Below are positions 1 through 6,380 of a DNA stretch of 37,547 nt, piece by piece. The notes beneath the pieces were generated by a model, which was not told where the DNA came from, ran no database searches, and saw only the letters and a program-made list of their open reading frames with translations. How positions within the stretch are numbered: position 1 is the first letter of the stretch; every line of letters starts with the position of its first letter. The translations under genes were made by a program, and so were the position numbers. This stretch comes from Bacteroidales bacterium (lineage in GTDB: Bacteria > Bacteroidota > Bacteroidia > Bacteroidales > WCHB1-69). The stretch spans positions 1 to 37,547 of the forward strand of contig JAFXTE010000069.1 of NCBI GenBank assembly GCA_017525245.1, read 5' to 3'.

Positions 1-1
1 G

Positions 2-715
2 GGCTTTTTCGCCAAAGAGGAGAAAGGACACGCCAAGGTGCCCTACAAAGTTTACGGCAACGTACCCTTCCTGTGGACGAAAATTCCGTTTGCCCGCCCG
101 AGAATGCTTTTCGATATGGGCGCTGTCGGCGGTTGGTTCGGCCTCCCGCAGGATTTGCTGGACCTGTGGGCGAAGGACAACCCCAACATCAAGCGGCAAT
201 TGGATTCGATGACGGTGAATGTAGATACAACCGTGATGACCTACGCCGGTCTTTTCGGTGCCTCCTACGATACGGTTATTGGTGGAGAACTCTGTTTCCC
301 TGAGATTGAAATCGGCGACATCGTTCTCAAAGAGGTGTGGGTTTCGACCGCCACACACAACCGTGCCGTCGGTTCGGCCTTGTTGGAGCACGTCTCGCTG
401 ATTATCGACGCGCCGAAGAAGAGTTTTTACTTCCTGCCTCACGACGGGAACCCGGAAATCACCGTGGCGAACAGGGGAAGAGGCCTCAATCTTGTTCCTG
501 CCGAGGAGGGCGACACCCTCGGGGCGGTGAAGGCGATTGTGCGCAAAGGGACGAAAGCCTACGAGAAGGGCCTCCGCAACGGCGATTACCTCATCAGCGT
601 TGACGGCACCCCCATTCCGGATATGTGCACGTATATGTTGCTGGTGCGCCAGGGTGCCACGAAACGTTTTGTGTTCCGCAGTCCCGAGGGGGAAACCAAG
701 ACGGTGGAGTGGTGA
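2..715 (+). CDS. Retropepsin-like aspartyl protease / PDZ domain protein, 5' end cut by window
   Basis: The reading frame is already open at base 2, and the GTG at 38 is probably an internal Val codon, so the N-terminus lies outside the window. The visible part has a segment FDMGA that sits where retropepsin-like proteins have the catalytic D-T/S-G, followed by a GGELCFPEIEIG region and a hydrophobic VSLIIDAPKKSFYFLP stretch typical of the end of that fold. A C-terminal PDZ-like domain (about the last 75 residues) contains KAYEKGLRNGDYLISVDG. The family in Bacteroidetes consists of exported proteins with one aspartyl-protease half domain plus PDZ. The Met in D-M-G is unusual, so activity is uncertain. 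The neighbour on the right is convergent, 31 bases away. Confidence 0.6.
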   Translation, partial: GFFAKEEKGHAKVPYKVYGNVPFLWTKIPFARPRMLFDMGAVGGWFGLPQDLLDLWAKDNPNIKRQLDSMTVNVDTTVMTYAGLFGASYDTVIGGELCFPEIEIGDIVLKEVWVSTATHNRAVGSALLEHVSLIIDAPKKSFYFLPHDGNPEITVANRGRGLNLVPAEEGDTLGAVKAIVRKGTKAYEKGLRNGDYLISVDGTPIPDMCTYMLLVRQGATKRFVFRSPEGETKTVEW

Positions 716-746
716 TTGCGAAGTAATCGTAATTTTACAGAAATCT

Positions 747-2027
747 TTAGATTGCCACTATCTTGTCACTCATCAGGAACTGAAACAATCCAATAAAGTA
801 AATGCCTTTTTCATCTCGATAAGGCATAATATCGTCTTTGACAATGACAATCTTCTGGAAAGAATCGTCAATTCGATTCAAAGAGTTAAGTTCCTGCTCG
901 CGTTTAGTATCGGAGGACAACTCGTATGCCGACTGGATGTAATACTTTTCGTTCCCGTTGGTTGCAATAAAATCCACCTCATACTGTTTGTATTCTGATT
1001 TCCCATTTTTCATCACTCGAGCTTCGATCACCCCGACATCAACAACGTAACCCCGATGAATAAGTTCATTGAAGATAACATTTTCCATCAGATGGGTTTG
1101 CTCCAGCTGTCGGTAATTCAAACGGGCATTCCTTAGCCCAACATCAACCGAATAGTATTTTTTAATGTTCTCGTAATACTTATTCCCTTTGATGTTATAC
1201 CTTTTGGCTTCGTTGAACAAGAACGCCTCTTCCAAATAGCCGATATATTTGGAAACCGTATCGTCTGATATTTTGATTTTCCTCACACTCGCCAATGTGT
1301 TGGTGATTCGTGAAGTGTTTGTCAGCGATCCGACGGAGGAACACAATGCATCGGTAATCGCCTCAAGTGCCTCTCGGTTTTCCACGTGATGCCGTTCTAC
1401 CACATCATCGAGATAGGTCTTCTTCCAGAGCCTTTGCAGATACGAGGTTTTCTGTTCGTAGGTCGGCATCATCCTGAGTGCAGGAAGTCCTCCGAAGGTG
1501 TAATACTCCTTCCATAATTCACCGACTGACTCTTGCCGGTCCTGACAAAATTCCTTAAATGTGAAAGGCATGATGTTCACCTCGTCGCTGCGACCTCTGA
1601 AAATCGTGATGATGTCGTTGGAGAGGAATTTCGAATTGCTGCCCGTGATATACACATCCACATTTGGACGGTTGTTCAGTCCGTTGACAATCTTCTCAAA
1701 ATTCTCAACTTCCTGTATCTCATCCAAAAACACATAGTAAGGTTCTGTTTTTGAGATGATTCGTGAATACAGATATTCTTTTAGCTTCTCCCTGTCCAGC
1801 AGTTCACGAGGAGTATCTTCATCCTCAATGTCAAAAGAAATGCTGATGATGTGGTCTTCCTGAACCCCTTGCTCCAATAGATAATCTTTAAAAATAGGAT
1901 TCAGCAGGAAGGATTTTCCAGCACGCCGCGGTCCTGTTATAGCTTTAACCATGTTATTGTTTCTCCTGACAATCAACCGATTAAGATAGGTATCTCTTTT
2001 TACGTATGCTTGCATATCTATGTTCAT
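747..2027 (-). CDS. AAA-type ATPase with DUF4143 C-terminal domain
   Basis: A 426-residue protein of the AAA_14/DUF4143 family, common and often present in many copies in Bacteroidales. Walker A is GPRRAGKS at residues 32-39, and Walker B is YYVFLDEIQ ending near residue 105 (Asp102, Glu103). A sensor-like ITGSNSKFLS follows. The C-terminal 200 residues match the DUF4143 type, which resembles a restriction-endonuclease-like fold (note EVDFIATNGNEKYYIQ). The biological role of the family is not settled; a part in DNA or mobile-element biology is often suggested. A TAATTTTG element (2041-2048, minus strand) lies 13 bases ahead of the ATG, implying a very short leader. It is a single-gene unit, convergent with the gene on its left and divergent from the one on its right. 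Confidence 0.85.
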   Translation of the reverse strand: MNIDMQAYVKRDTYLNRLIVRRNNNMVKAITGPRRAGKSFLLNPIFKDYLLEQGVQEDHIISISFDIEDEDTPRELLDREKLKEYLYSRIISKTEPYYVFLDEIQEVENFEKIVNGLNNRPNVDVYITGSNSKFLSNDIITIFRGRSDEVNIMPFTFKEFCQDRQESVGELWKEYYTFGGLPALRMMPTYEQKTSYLQRLWKKTYLDDVVERHHVENREALEAITDALCSSVGSLTNTSRITNTLASVRKIKISDDTVSKYIGYLEEAFLFNEAKRYNIKGNKYYENIKKYYSVDVGLRNARLNYRQLEQTHLMENVIFNELIHRGYVVDVGVIEARVMKNGKSEYKQYEVDFIATNGNEKYYIQSAYELSSDTKREQELNSLNRIDDSFQKIVIVKDDIMPYRDEKGIYFIGLFQFLMSDKIVAI

Positions 2028-2040
2028 TCGAAATCCACTG

Positions 2041-2048
2041 CAAAATTA
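2041..2048 (-). promoter_or_regulatory. Bacteroidetes -7 element TAATTTTG (AAA ATPase gene)
   Basis: On the minus strand the sequence reads TAATTTTG, matching the TAnnTTTG consensus. It ends 13 bases before the ATG at 2027. The closest TTTG upstream is only about 16 bases away, shorter than the usual spacer, so the -33 element is weak. Confidence 0.5.
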
Positions 2049-2088
2049 CAATATTTTTCGAATGCAAAGCTGTTTGTCCGATTTTTAT

Positions 2089-2143
2089 TATTTTTGTCCC
2101 CCGACTGTCACCTTTTCACTTTTTCACGTTATGATTATAGTGA
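2089..2143 (+). repeat. Direct repeat copy 1: promoter plus leader
   Basis: Begins with TATTTTTG (2089-2096, a -7 element) and a C-rich run, then CTGTCACC, TTTTCAC runs and ACGTTATGAT. From 2105 to 2143 it matches 3055-3093 at 37 of 39 positions. The two copies bracket the outer-membrane protein gene and each leads into a short-period array. No transposase is present. Confidence 0.75.
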
Positions 2144-2166
2144 ACAGTGAGCAGTGAACAGTGATA
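2139..2166 (+). repeat. Heptamer array, unit AGTGAAC
   Basis: Four consecutive 7-base units: AGTGAAC, AGTGAGC, AGTGAAC, AGTGATA. It ends 7 bases before the first possible start of the next gene. Confidence 0.75.
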
Positions 2167-2173
2167 ATCCGAT

Positions 2174-3034
2174 ATGGCTATGTATATTAGAAACCACTTC
2201 CTTAAGCAGCCTCGAAGAGGCAAAACGCACGAAGTGCAATTAACCCCACACAAGCGCAGCGCAGTGTGGGACTTGGCACCAGAGACAAGTTCGGACTGCG
2301 GAGACAGCGATACAGGTGCCCGCAGCGCAATACGTGTGTGTCTGTCCCTCATCATCGTCGTCCTCCTCGCCCTCGCCTCCCCCCTCTCTGCCCAGCACCG
2401 CGACACCCTGTACGTGGTGGAGGAAGAGCCGGTCTATGACACCCTCTTCGTGCACGACACGCTGCGAGTGCACGACACGTTGGTCCCGATGCAGACGGAT
2501 AGTACTGGATTTTACAAGTTTAGTGCAGGTTTGAATGTTAACGTGCTCGGAGGCGGGCCTTCCATCAAATACGGCATTTCCAAGAATTGTGTTTTCCAAA
2601 CCGATTTTTCAGGCAGATTTTTCATTAACAACTATTCTCCGGAGAATAGTTTTATACTGTACGTATATGAACTTTCTCAAAACTTTTTATATCAACGTCA
2701 AATTGCTGAGAAAAACGGGGTGCTTTACTATTATATGGTCGGAGCTGGCTTGTCGGGAGGCGTTTCAATACTCCGACCAACGCTTTGGAAACTTGGGGTA
2801 TATCCTTTGTTTGGGGTGGAGTTTGTCTTGAAAAGACCTAAACTCTCTTTTCAAATAGACCTCAGGGCAGGTTATTGTTCCCTTCTGAAATCGGCAAATG
2901 CCAAACCGCCACGTACCAGTTTGGACAACAATCCGTTATGGTTGATTTGCTATACGGGTATGCCGACGGAATATCCTTATCACGGATATGACATTTCGCT
3001 GAATTTCGCCGTCAGATTCTGTATGATTAAATAA
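2174..3034 (+). CDS. Predicted outer-membrane beta-barrel protein with abnormal N-terminus
   Basis: The 286-residue frame has a clear hydrophobic export segment only at residues 56-74 (CLSLIIVVLLALASPLSAQ). The first 54 residues are translated from a hairpin-rich sequence (2211-2325) and look unlike protein. The real start may therefore be the GTG at 2336 or another non-ATG codon near there; the first Met is kept because nothing decides it. After the signal come a charged repeat (HDTLRVHDTLV) and about 180 residues with alternating aromatic/glycine strands (GLNVNVLGGGPSIKYGI, GAGLSGG, FQIDLRAGY) typical of small outer-membrane barrels. No family was recognised. The same promoter/leader repeat lies before it and after it, so it may be a duplicated or excisable unit. 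The next gene is an ECF sigma factor on the same strand. Confidence 0.6.
   Translation: MAMYIRNHFLKQPRRGKTHEVQLTPHKRSAVWDLAPETSSDCGDSDTGARSAIRVCLSLIIVVLLALASPLSAQHRDTLYVVEEEPVYDTLFVHDTLRVHDTLVPMQTDSTGFYKFSAGLNVNVLGGGPSIKYGISKNCVFQTDFSGRFFINNYSPENSFILYVYELSQNFLYQRQIAEKNGVLYYYMVGAGLSGGVSILRPTLWKLGVYPLFGVEFVLKRPKLSFQIDLRAGYCSLLKSANAKPPRTSLDNNPLWLICYTGMPTEYPYHGYDISLNFAVRFCMIK
2211..2325 (+). repeat. Hairpin-rich intergenic-type element overlapping a coding frame
   Basis: Several inverted repeats follow one another: CCTCGAAGAGG (2211-2221), GCACGAAGTGC (2227-2237), CCCACAC with GTGTGGG (about 2245-2269) and GGCACC with GGTGCC (about 2275-2320). The density of stems suggests a structured repeat element and not coding sequence, although the frame stays open through it. 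Whether it recurs elsewhere in the genome cannot be seen from this window. Confidence 0.55.
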
Positions 3035-3039
3035 GATTT

Positions 3040-3093
3040 TATTTTTGCCCCCGGCTGTCACCTTTTCACTTTTTCACGTTATGATATTAGTGA
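3040..3093 (+). repeat. Direct repeat copy 2: promoter plus leader
   Basis: Starts with TATTTTTG at 3040-3047 and repeats the leader of 2089-2143 almost exactly. It provides the likely promoter of the sigma factor gene. The spacing between the starts of the two copies is 951 bases. Confidence 0.75.
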
Positions 3094-3107
3094 TTAGTGA
3101 TTAGTGA
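3087..3107 (+). repeat. Heptamer array, unit TTAGTGA
   Basis: Three perfect 7-base units of TTAGTGA in a row, followed by a decayed GTGGTGG. It lies between the promoter repeat and the sigma factor start. Confidence 0.7.
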
Positions 3108-3138
3108 GTGGTGGGCAGGCAGTCGGCAACAGTATCGA

Positions 3139-4284
3139 ATGGACAAGGCGAAATTTTGGGAGAAGCAGTACCGGCGGGGTCACAGCAGGATTGTCGGGAT
3201 CTGCTACCGCTATGTCAACGACTGGGCGGTGGCGCAGGATCTGGCTCAAGACGTGTTCCTGAAGGCGATGGAAACCTTCAAGGCCTACCGCGCCTTCGGC
3301 CGCTTCGATGCCTGGCTGACCCGCATCGCCGTGAACCACTGCATCGACTACCTGCGACAAAAGCCCGATTTCATCGCCTTGGAGTCGGAACCCGCCGCCG
3401 AACGCCCAGACGAAGACACCGAACCGATTTGGACCGCCGACTTCACAGAGAAGGAGCTGTTGGAAACCGTCCAGCAGCTGCCGGAACAGCAACGGACGGT
3501 CTTCAACCTCTACGCCATCGAGGGCTACTCGCACCGGCGCATCGCGGGACTGCTCGACATCTCGGTGGCCTGCTCCAAGCAGCTGCACCACCGCGCCCGC
3601 GTGCGCCTGGGCCAAATGCTCACCGACAAACACAAACAAAAAGAGAACAAGAGGAAAGGATTGCTTATGATACCCCTGCTTTTTATCCTGAAACGAACCA
3701 ACGCCGATTCCCGCCGGTTAGACCGGTTGTACCGTTCCAAATTGTCGGGATTGCGAATGGATTCCGCCGCCGGAATCGTCCAAACGGCGGCCACCACCCC
3801 GGGCAAATTCGTCACCGCCATCGCGGCGCACAAGGCCACCCTCCTCCTCGTCGCGGCCGCGGGCATCTCGGGCGGCGCCGTCGGTTGGCAGGCGGGTCGT
3901 CACCACCCCGTCGCCCCGAGCCCGGCCAATGATCCGTCCTCGATGGTAGAGACGGTGCGCGCAATGTCTCCTGATACGGTTGCATCTCCTGACACGAATA
4001 CATTGACGGAACCCGTTGTGGCGACAGATTCTGTTGTAGGGACGAAATCCGTTGTAGGAACAAATTCCGTTGTAGGGGCGAATAATTATTCGCTCCTACG
4101 GACCAACACCGAAACGTCACCCGCCAGCGTTGTCGGGACACCACCCGCCGCATTAGCGAAAACGGATGAAACAACGAATCCCGACCCCGTCATCATCACC
4201 CAAAAGGTGCCCGTCCGCCGGACCGTCGTGATCCGCGACACCACCATCGTGTCGGACACGGTGTATCAGGTTATCGGTGAGTAG
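3139..4284 (+). CDS. ECF sigma factor with C-terminal transmembrane extension
   Basis: The first 170 residues are a normal ECF sigma-70 factor. Region 2 has YVNDWAVAQDLAQDVFLKAM and FDAWLTRIAVNHCIDYLRQ; region 4 has LPEQQRTVFNLYAIEGYSHRRIAGLLDIS. It directs RNA polymerase to specific promoters. Typical ECF factors stop near residue 180-190, but this one runs to 381. A basic linker is followed by one hydrophobic helix at about 232-252 (LLLVAAAGISGGAVGW) and a Thr/Val/Pro-rich tail ending in paired acidic/basic strands. The tail would lie across the membrane, so the protein may be membrane-tethered or may carry its own anti-sigma-like part. The ATG at 3139 is chosen over an in-frame GTG at 3097 because homology begins there. 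A GTAGGGGCG-type repeat lies inside the tail coding region. Confidence 0.8.
   Translation: MDKAKFWEKQYRRGHSRIVGICYRYVNDWAVAQDLAQDVFLKAMETFKAYRAFGRFDAWLTRIAVNHCIDYLRQKPDFIALESEPAAERPDEDTEPIWTADFTEKELLETVQQLPEQQRTVFNLYAIEGYSHRRIAGLLDISVACSKQLHHRARVRLGQMLTDKHKQKENKRKGLLMIPLLFILKRTNADSRRLDRLYRSKLSGLRMDSAAGIVQTAATTPGKFVTAIAAHKATLLLVAAAGISGGAVGWQAGRHHPVAPSPANDPSSMVETVRAMSPDTVASPDTNTLTEPVVATDSVVGTKSVVGTNSVVGANNYSLLRTNTETSPASVVGTPPAALAKTDETTNPDPVIITQKVPVRRTVVIRDTTIVSDTVYQVIGE
4072..4099 (+). repeat. 28-base palindrome inside sigma factor gene
   Basis: Arms GTAGGGGCG and CGCTCCTAC around a self-complementary core AATAATTATT, with one mismatch between the arms. It is preceded by two partial arm copies (GTAGGGACG at about 4036, GTAGGAAC at about 4054), giving the protein repeats VVGTKS, VVGTNS, VVGANN. 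Confidence 0.75.
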
Positions 4285-4318
4285 TGATTGTCACGCCGCG
4301 AGCACCCGAATTTTTTGT

Positions 4319-4326
4319 ATTTTTGC
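4319..4326 (+). promoter_or_regulatory. -7 element TATTTTTG for parE
   Basis: TATTTTTG followed by GCGCCGC fits the TAnnTTTG consensus with the GC-rich start seen at several other promoters in this window. It implies a leader of about 100 bases carrying two palindromes. Confidence 0.55.
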
Positions 4327-4348
4327 GCCGCATTTTCGAAAATGCGGC
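4327..4348 (+). repeat. 22-base perfect palindrome in parE leader
   Basis: GCCGCATTTTC is followed directly by its exact reverse complement. It begins next to the predicted -7 element, at the expected transcription start. It could be an operator, a cruciform, or the stem of a terminator for the sigma gene that ends at 4284, although no strong T run follows. Confidence 0.6.
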
Positions 4349-4367
4349 AAAACCATCATGTAACCTT

Positions 4368-4395
4368 GTAGAGACGCGCCATGGCACGTCTCTAC
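4368..4395 (+). repeat. 28-base palindrome, core CGCCATGGCA
   Basis: Arms GTAGAGACG and CGTCTCTAC are perfectly complementary; the core has one mismatch. It lies in the parE leader, 39 bases before the ATG. Confidence 0.8.
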
Positions 4396-4434
4396 AGACC
4401 GAAAAAACTGATTTGACAATTGTAAGACAGTGAT

Positions 4435-6270
4435 ATGGCAGATTATCAAGATGATAACATTATAACCCTGAATTGGTATGAGCACATCCGGACGAGACCC
4501 GGCATGTACATCGGCAAGAAAGGCGACGGCTCGTCGCATGACGACGGCATCTACGTGCTCCTGAAGGAGGTGATGGACAACGCCATCGACGAGTTCATGA
4601 ACGGCTACGGCAAGGTCATCGACATCACCATCAAGGAGAACCGCGTGACCGTGCGCGACTACGGCCGCGGCATCCCCTTGAACAAGGTGGTCGATTGCTA
4701 CTCCAAGATGAACACGGGCCGCAACTTCAAGGGCGACTTCGCTTCCATCGGCATGAACGGCGTGGGCGTGAAGGCGGTGAACGCGCTCTCCACGCACCTG
4801 CTCGTGCAAAGCGTGCGCGACGGCCAGATGAAAAGAGCCGAATTCTCCGCAGGCCTCCTGACCAAGGAGTATCCCATCGAGGCGACCGACGAGAAGAACG
4901 GCACAATGGCCTCCTTCCTCCCCGACAACACCATCTTCGAAAACTACGAATGGTACACCGAATACATCGAGAATCTGCTTTGGAACTACGTCTATCTGAA
5001 CCGCGGCCTCACCATCAACTTCAACGGCAAGCGCTTCTACTCCAAAAACGGCCTCTTGGATTTGCTCAACAAAAAAGTGGGCGACAATGCCTTGTATGAG
5101 CCCATCTACCTGAAGGACGACAACTTCGAGTTCGCCATGGTCCACACCAACCGGAAATACGGCGAGGAGTACTACACGTTCGTCAACAGCCAGTACACGG
5201 AGCACGGCGGCACCCACCAGCAGGCCATGCGTGAGGCCATCGTCAAGACCTTCCGCGACTTCTTCAAGAAGAACTTCGAGCCCGCGGATGTCCGCAATTC
5301 CGTCGTCGCCAACATGTCCATCAAGGTCAAAGACCCCATCTTCGACTCCCAGACCAAGACCAAGCTGGGTTCCGAACATATCGAGCCCGGCGGGCAGACC
5401 ATCCGCAACTACGTCAACGACATGATCGGTCGCTTGTTGGACAACTACCTGCACAAGCACCCCGATGTGGCCGATGTGATTCTGAAAAAGATACAAGAAG
5501 CTGAGAAAGAGCGCATTGCCATCTCCAATCTAAAGAAGCAAACCAAGGAAATCCAGAAGAAGGTGAGCTTGCACAACAAGAAGCTGCGCGATTGCAAGTA
5601 CCACTTCAACACCAACGATTCACGCGGGTTGGAGACGATGATTTTCATCACCGAGGGCGACTCGGCATCCGGTTCCATCACGCAGTCGCGCGACGCGAAC
5701 ACGCAGGCGGTCTTCAGTCTGAAAGGCAAGCCGGCGAACATCATCAAGTCGAAGAGCGCCATTTACTCCAACGAGGAGCTGAGTCTGCTGCAGGCCGCGC
5801 TCAATATCGAGGACGGCGTCGATGGGCTGCGCTACAACAACATCATCATCGCCACCGATGCCGATGTCGATGGTATGCACATCCGGTTGCTGCTGCTGGC
5901 TTTCTTCCTGAAATACTTCCCCGATGTGGTGCGCACAGGGCATGTGTATGTTTTGCAGACGCCGCTTTTCCGCGTCCGCAACAAGCAGAAGACCGTCTAT
6001 TGTTATTCGGAAGAGGAAAAGATGCAAGCTATCAAGACGTTGGGGAAAAAACCGGAGATTACACGATTCAAAGGTCTGGGTGAGATTTCCCCGAAGGAGT
6101 TCAAGGGTTTCATCGGGAAGAGCATCCGCTTGGAACCGGTGGTGTTGGACGCGAAGAGTAACATCGACGCGGTCATCGAATACTACATGGGCAAAAACAC
6201 GCCGCAGCGCCAGAACTTCATCATGGAGAATCTGCGGGAGGAGATTGACAATTTCTCGGAAGAATCCTGA
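4435..6270 (+). CDS. parE: DNA topoisomerase IV subunit B (ParE-type)
   Basis: A 611-residue type IIA topoisomerase ATPase subunit. The GHKL ATP-binding domain has EVMDNAIDE near residue 44 and YGRGIP near 80, with GMNGVGVKAVNALS as the ATP lid. The transducer domain follows. TOPRIM motifs are EGDSASG (Glu407) and DADVDG (475-480). The enzyme decatenates and relaxes DNA together with ParC. The length, about 610 without the GyrB insert, fits the second GyrB-like protein of Bacteroidetes, annotated as topoisomerase IV subunit B; assignment to GyrB is less likely. The usual partner gene parC is not next to it: a TonB receptor follows. The leader contains two palindromes. Confidence 0.85.
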   Translation: MADYQDDNIITLNWYEHIRTRPGMYIGKKGDGSSHDDGIYVLLKEVMDNAIDEFMNGYGKVIDITIKENRVTVRDYGRGIPLNKVVDCYSKMNTGRNFKGDFASIGMNGVGVKAVNALSTHLLVQSVRDGQMKRAEFSAGLLTKEYPIEATDEKNGTMASFLPDNTIFENYEWYTEYIENLLWNYVYLNRGLTINFNGKRFYSKNGLLDLLNKKVGDNALYEPIYLKDDNFEFAMVHTNRKYGEEYYTFVNSQYTEHGGTHQQAMREAIVKTFRDFFKKNFEPADVRNSVVANMSIKVKDPIFDSQTKTKLGSEHIEPGGQTIRNYVNDMIGRLLDNYLHKHPDVADVILKKIQEAEKERIAISNLKKQTKEIQKKVSLHNKKLRDCKYHFNTNDSRGLETMIFITEGDSASGSITQSRDANTQAVFSLKGKPANIIKSKSAIYSNEELSLLQAALNIEDGVDGLRYNNIIIATDADVDGMHIRLLLLAFFLKYFPDVVRTGHVYVLQTPLFRVRNKQKTVYCYSEEEKMQAIKTLGKKPEITRFKGLGEISPKEFKGFIGKSIRLEPVVLDAKSNIDAVIEYYMGKNTPQRQNFIMENLREEIDNFSEES

Positions 6271-6279
6271 TTAGATAGA

Positions 6280-6307
6280 AGTTAGAAGTTGGCAGTTAGT
6301 AGTTTTT
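6280..6307 (+). repeat. Heptamer array, unit AGTTAGA
   Basis: Four 7-base units: AGTTAGA, AGTTGGC, AGTTAGT, AGTTTTT. It lies just after the parE stop. Confidence 0.65.
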
Positions 6308-6332
6308 AGGAAGAACTTGTAACCTTTGGGAT

Positions 6333-6374
6333 AACCTGAAACCTGAATCTTGAATCTTGAAACCTGAAACTGCT
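6333..6374 (+). repeat. Heptamer array, unit AACCTGA
   Basis: Six 7-base units: AACCTGA twice, ATCTTGA twice, AACCTGA, then AACTGCT. It covers an alternative ATG at 6357, which argues for the later start at 6381. Confidence 0.75.
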
Positions 6375-6380
6375 TGTATT

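Noticed and set aside
2089-3093. Insertion sequence with direct-repeat ends
   Set aside because: No transposase and no terminal inverted repeats; the repeats are promoter leaders.
3108-3932. 274-codon plus-strand frame overlapping the sigma factor
   Set aside because: Arg/Pro-rich out-of-frame reading of the sigma gene, whose regions 2 and 4 are clear.
4291-5496. 401-codon minus-strand open frame
   Set aside because: Opposite parE, composition typical of an antisense shadow; parE has full family motifs.
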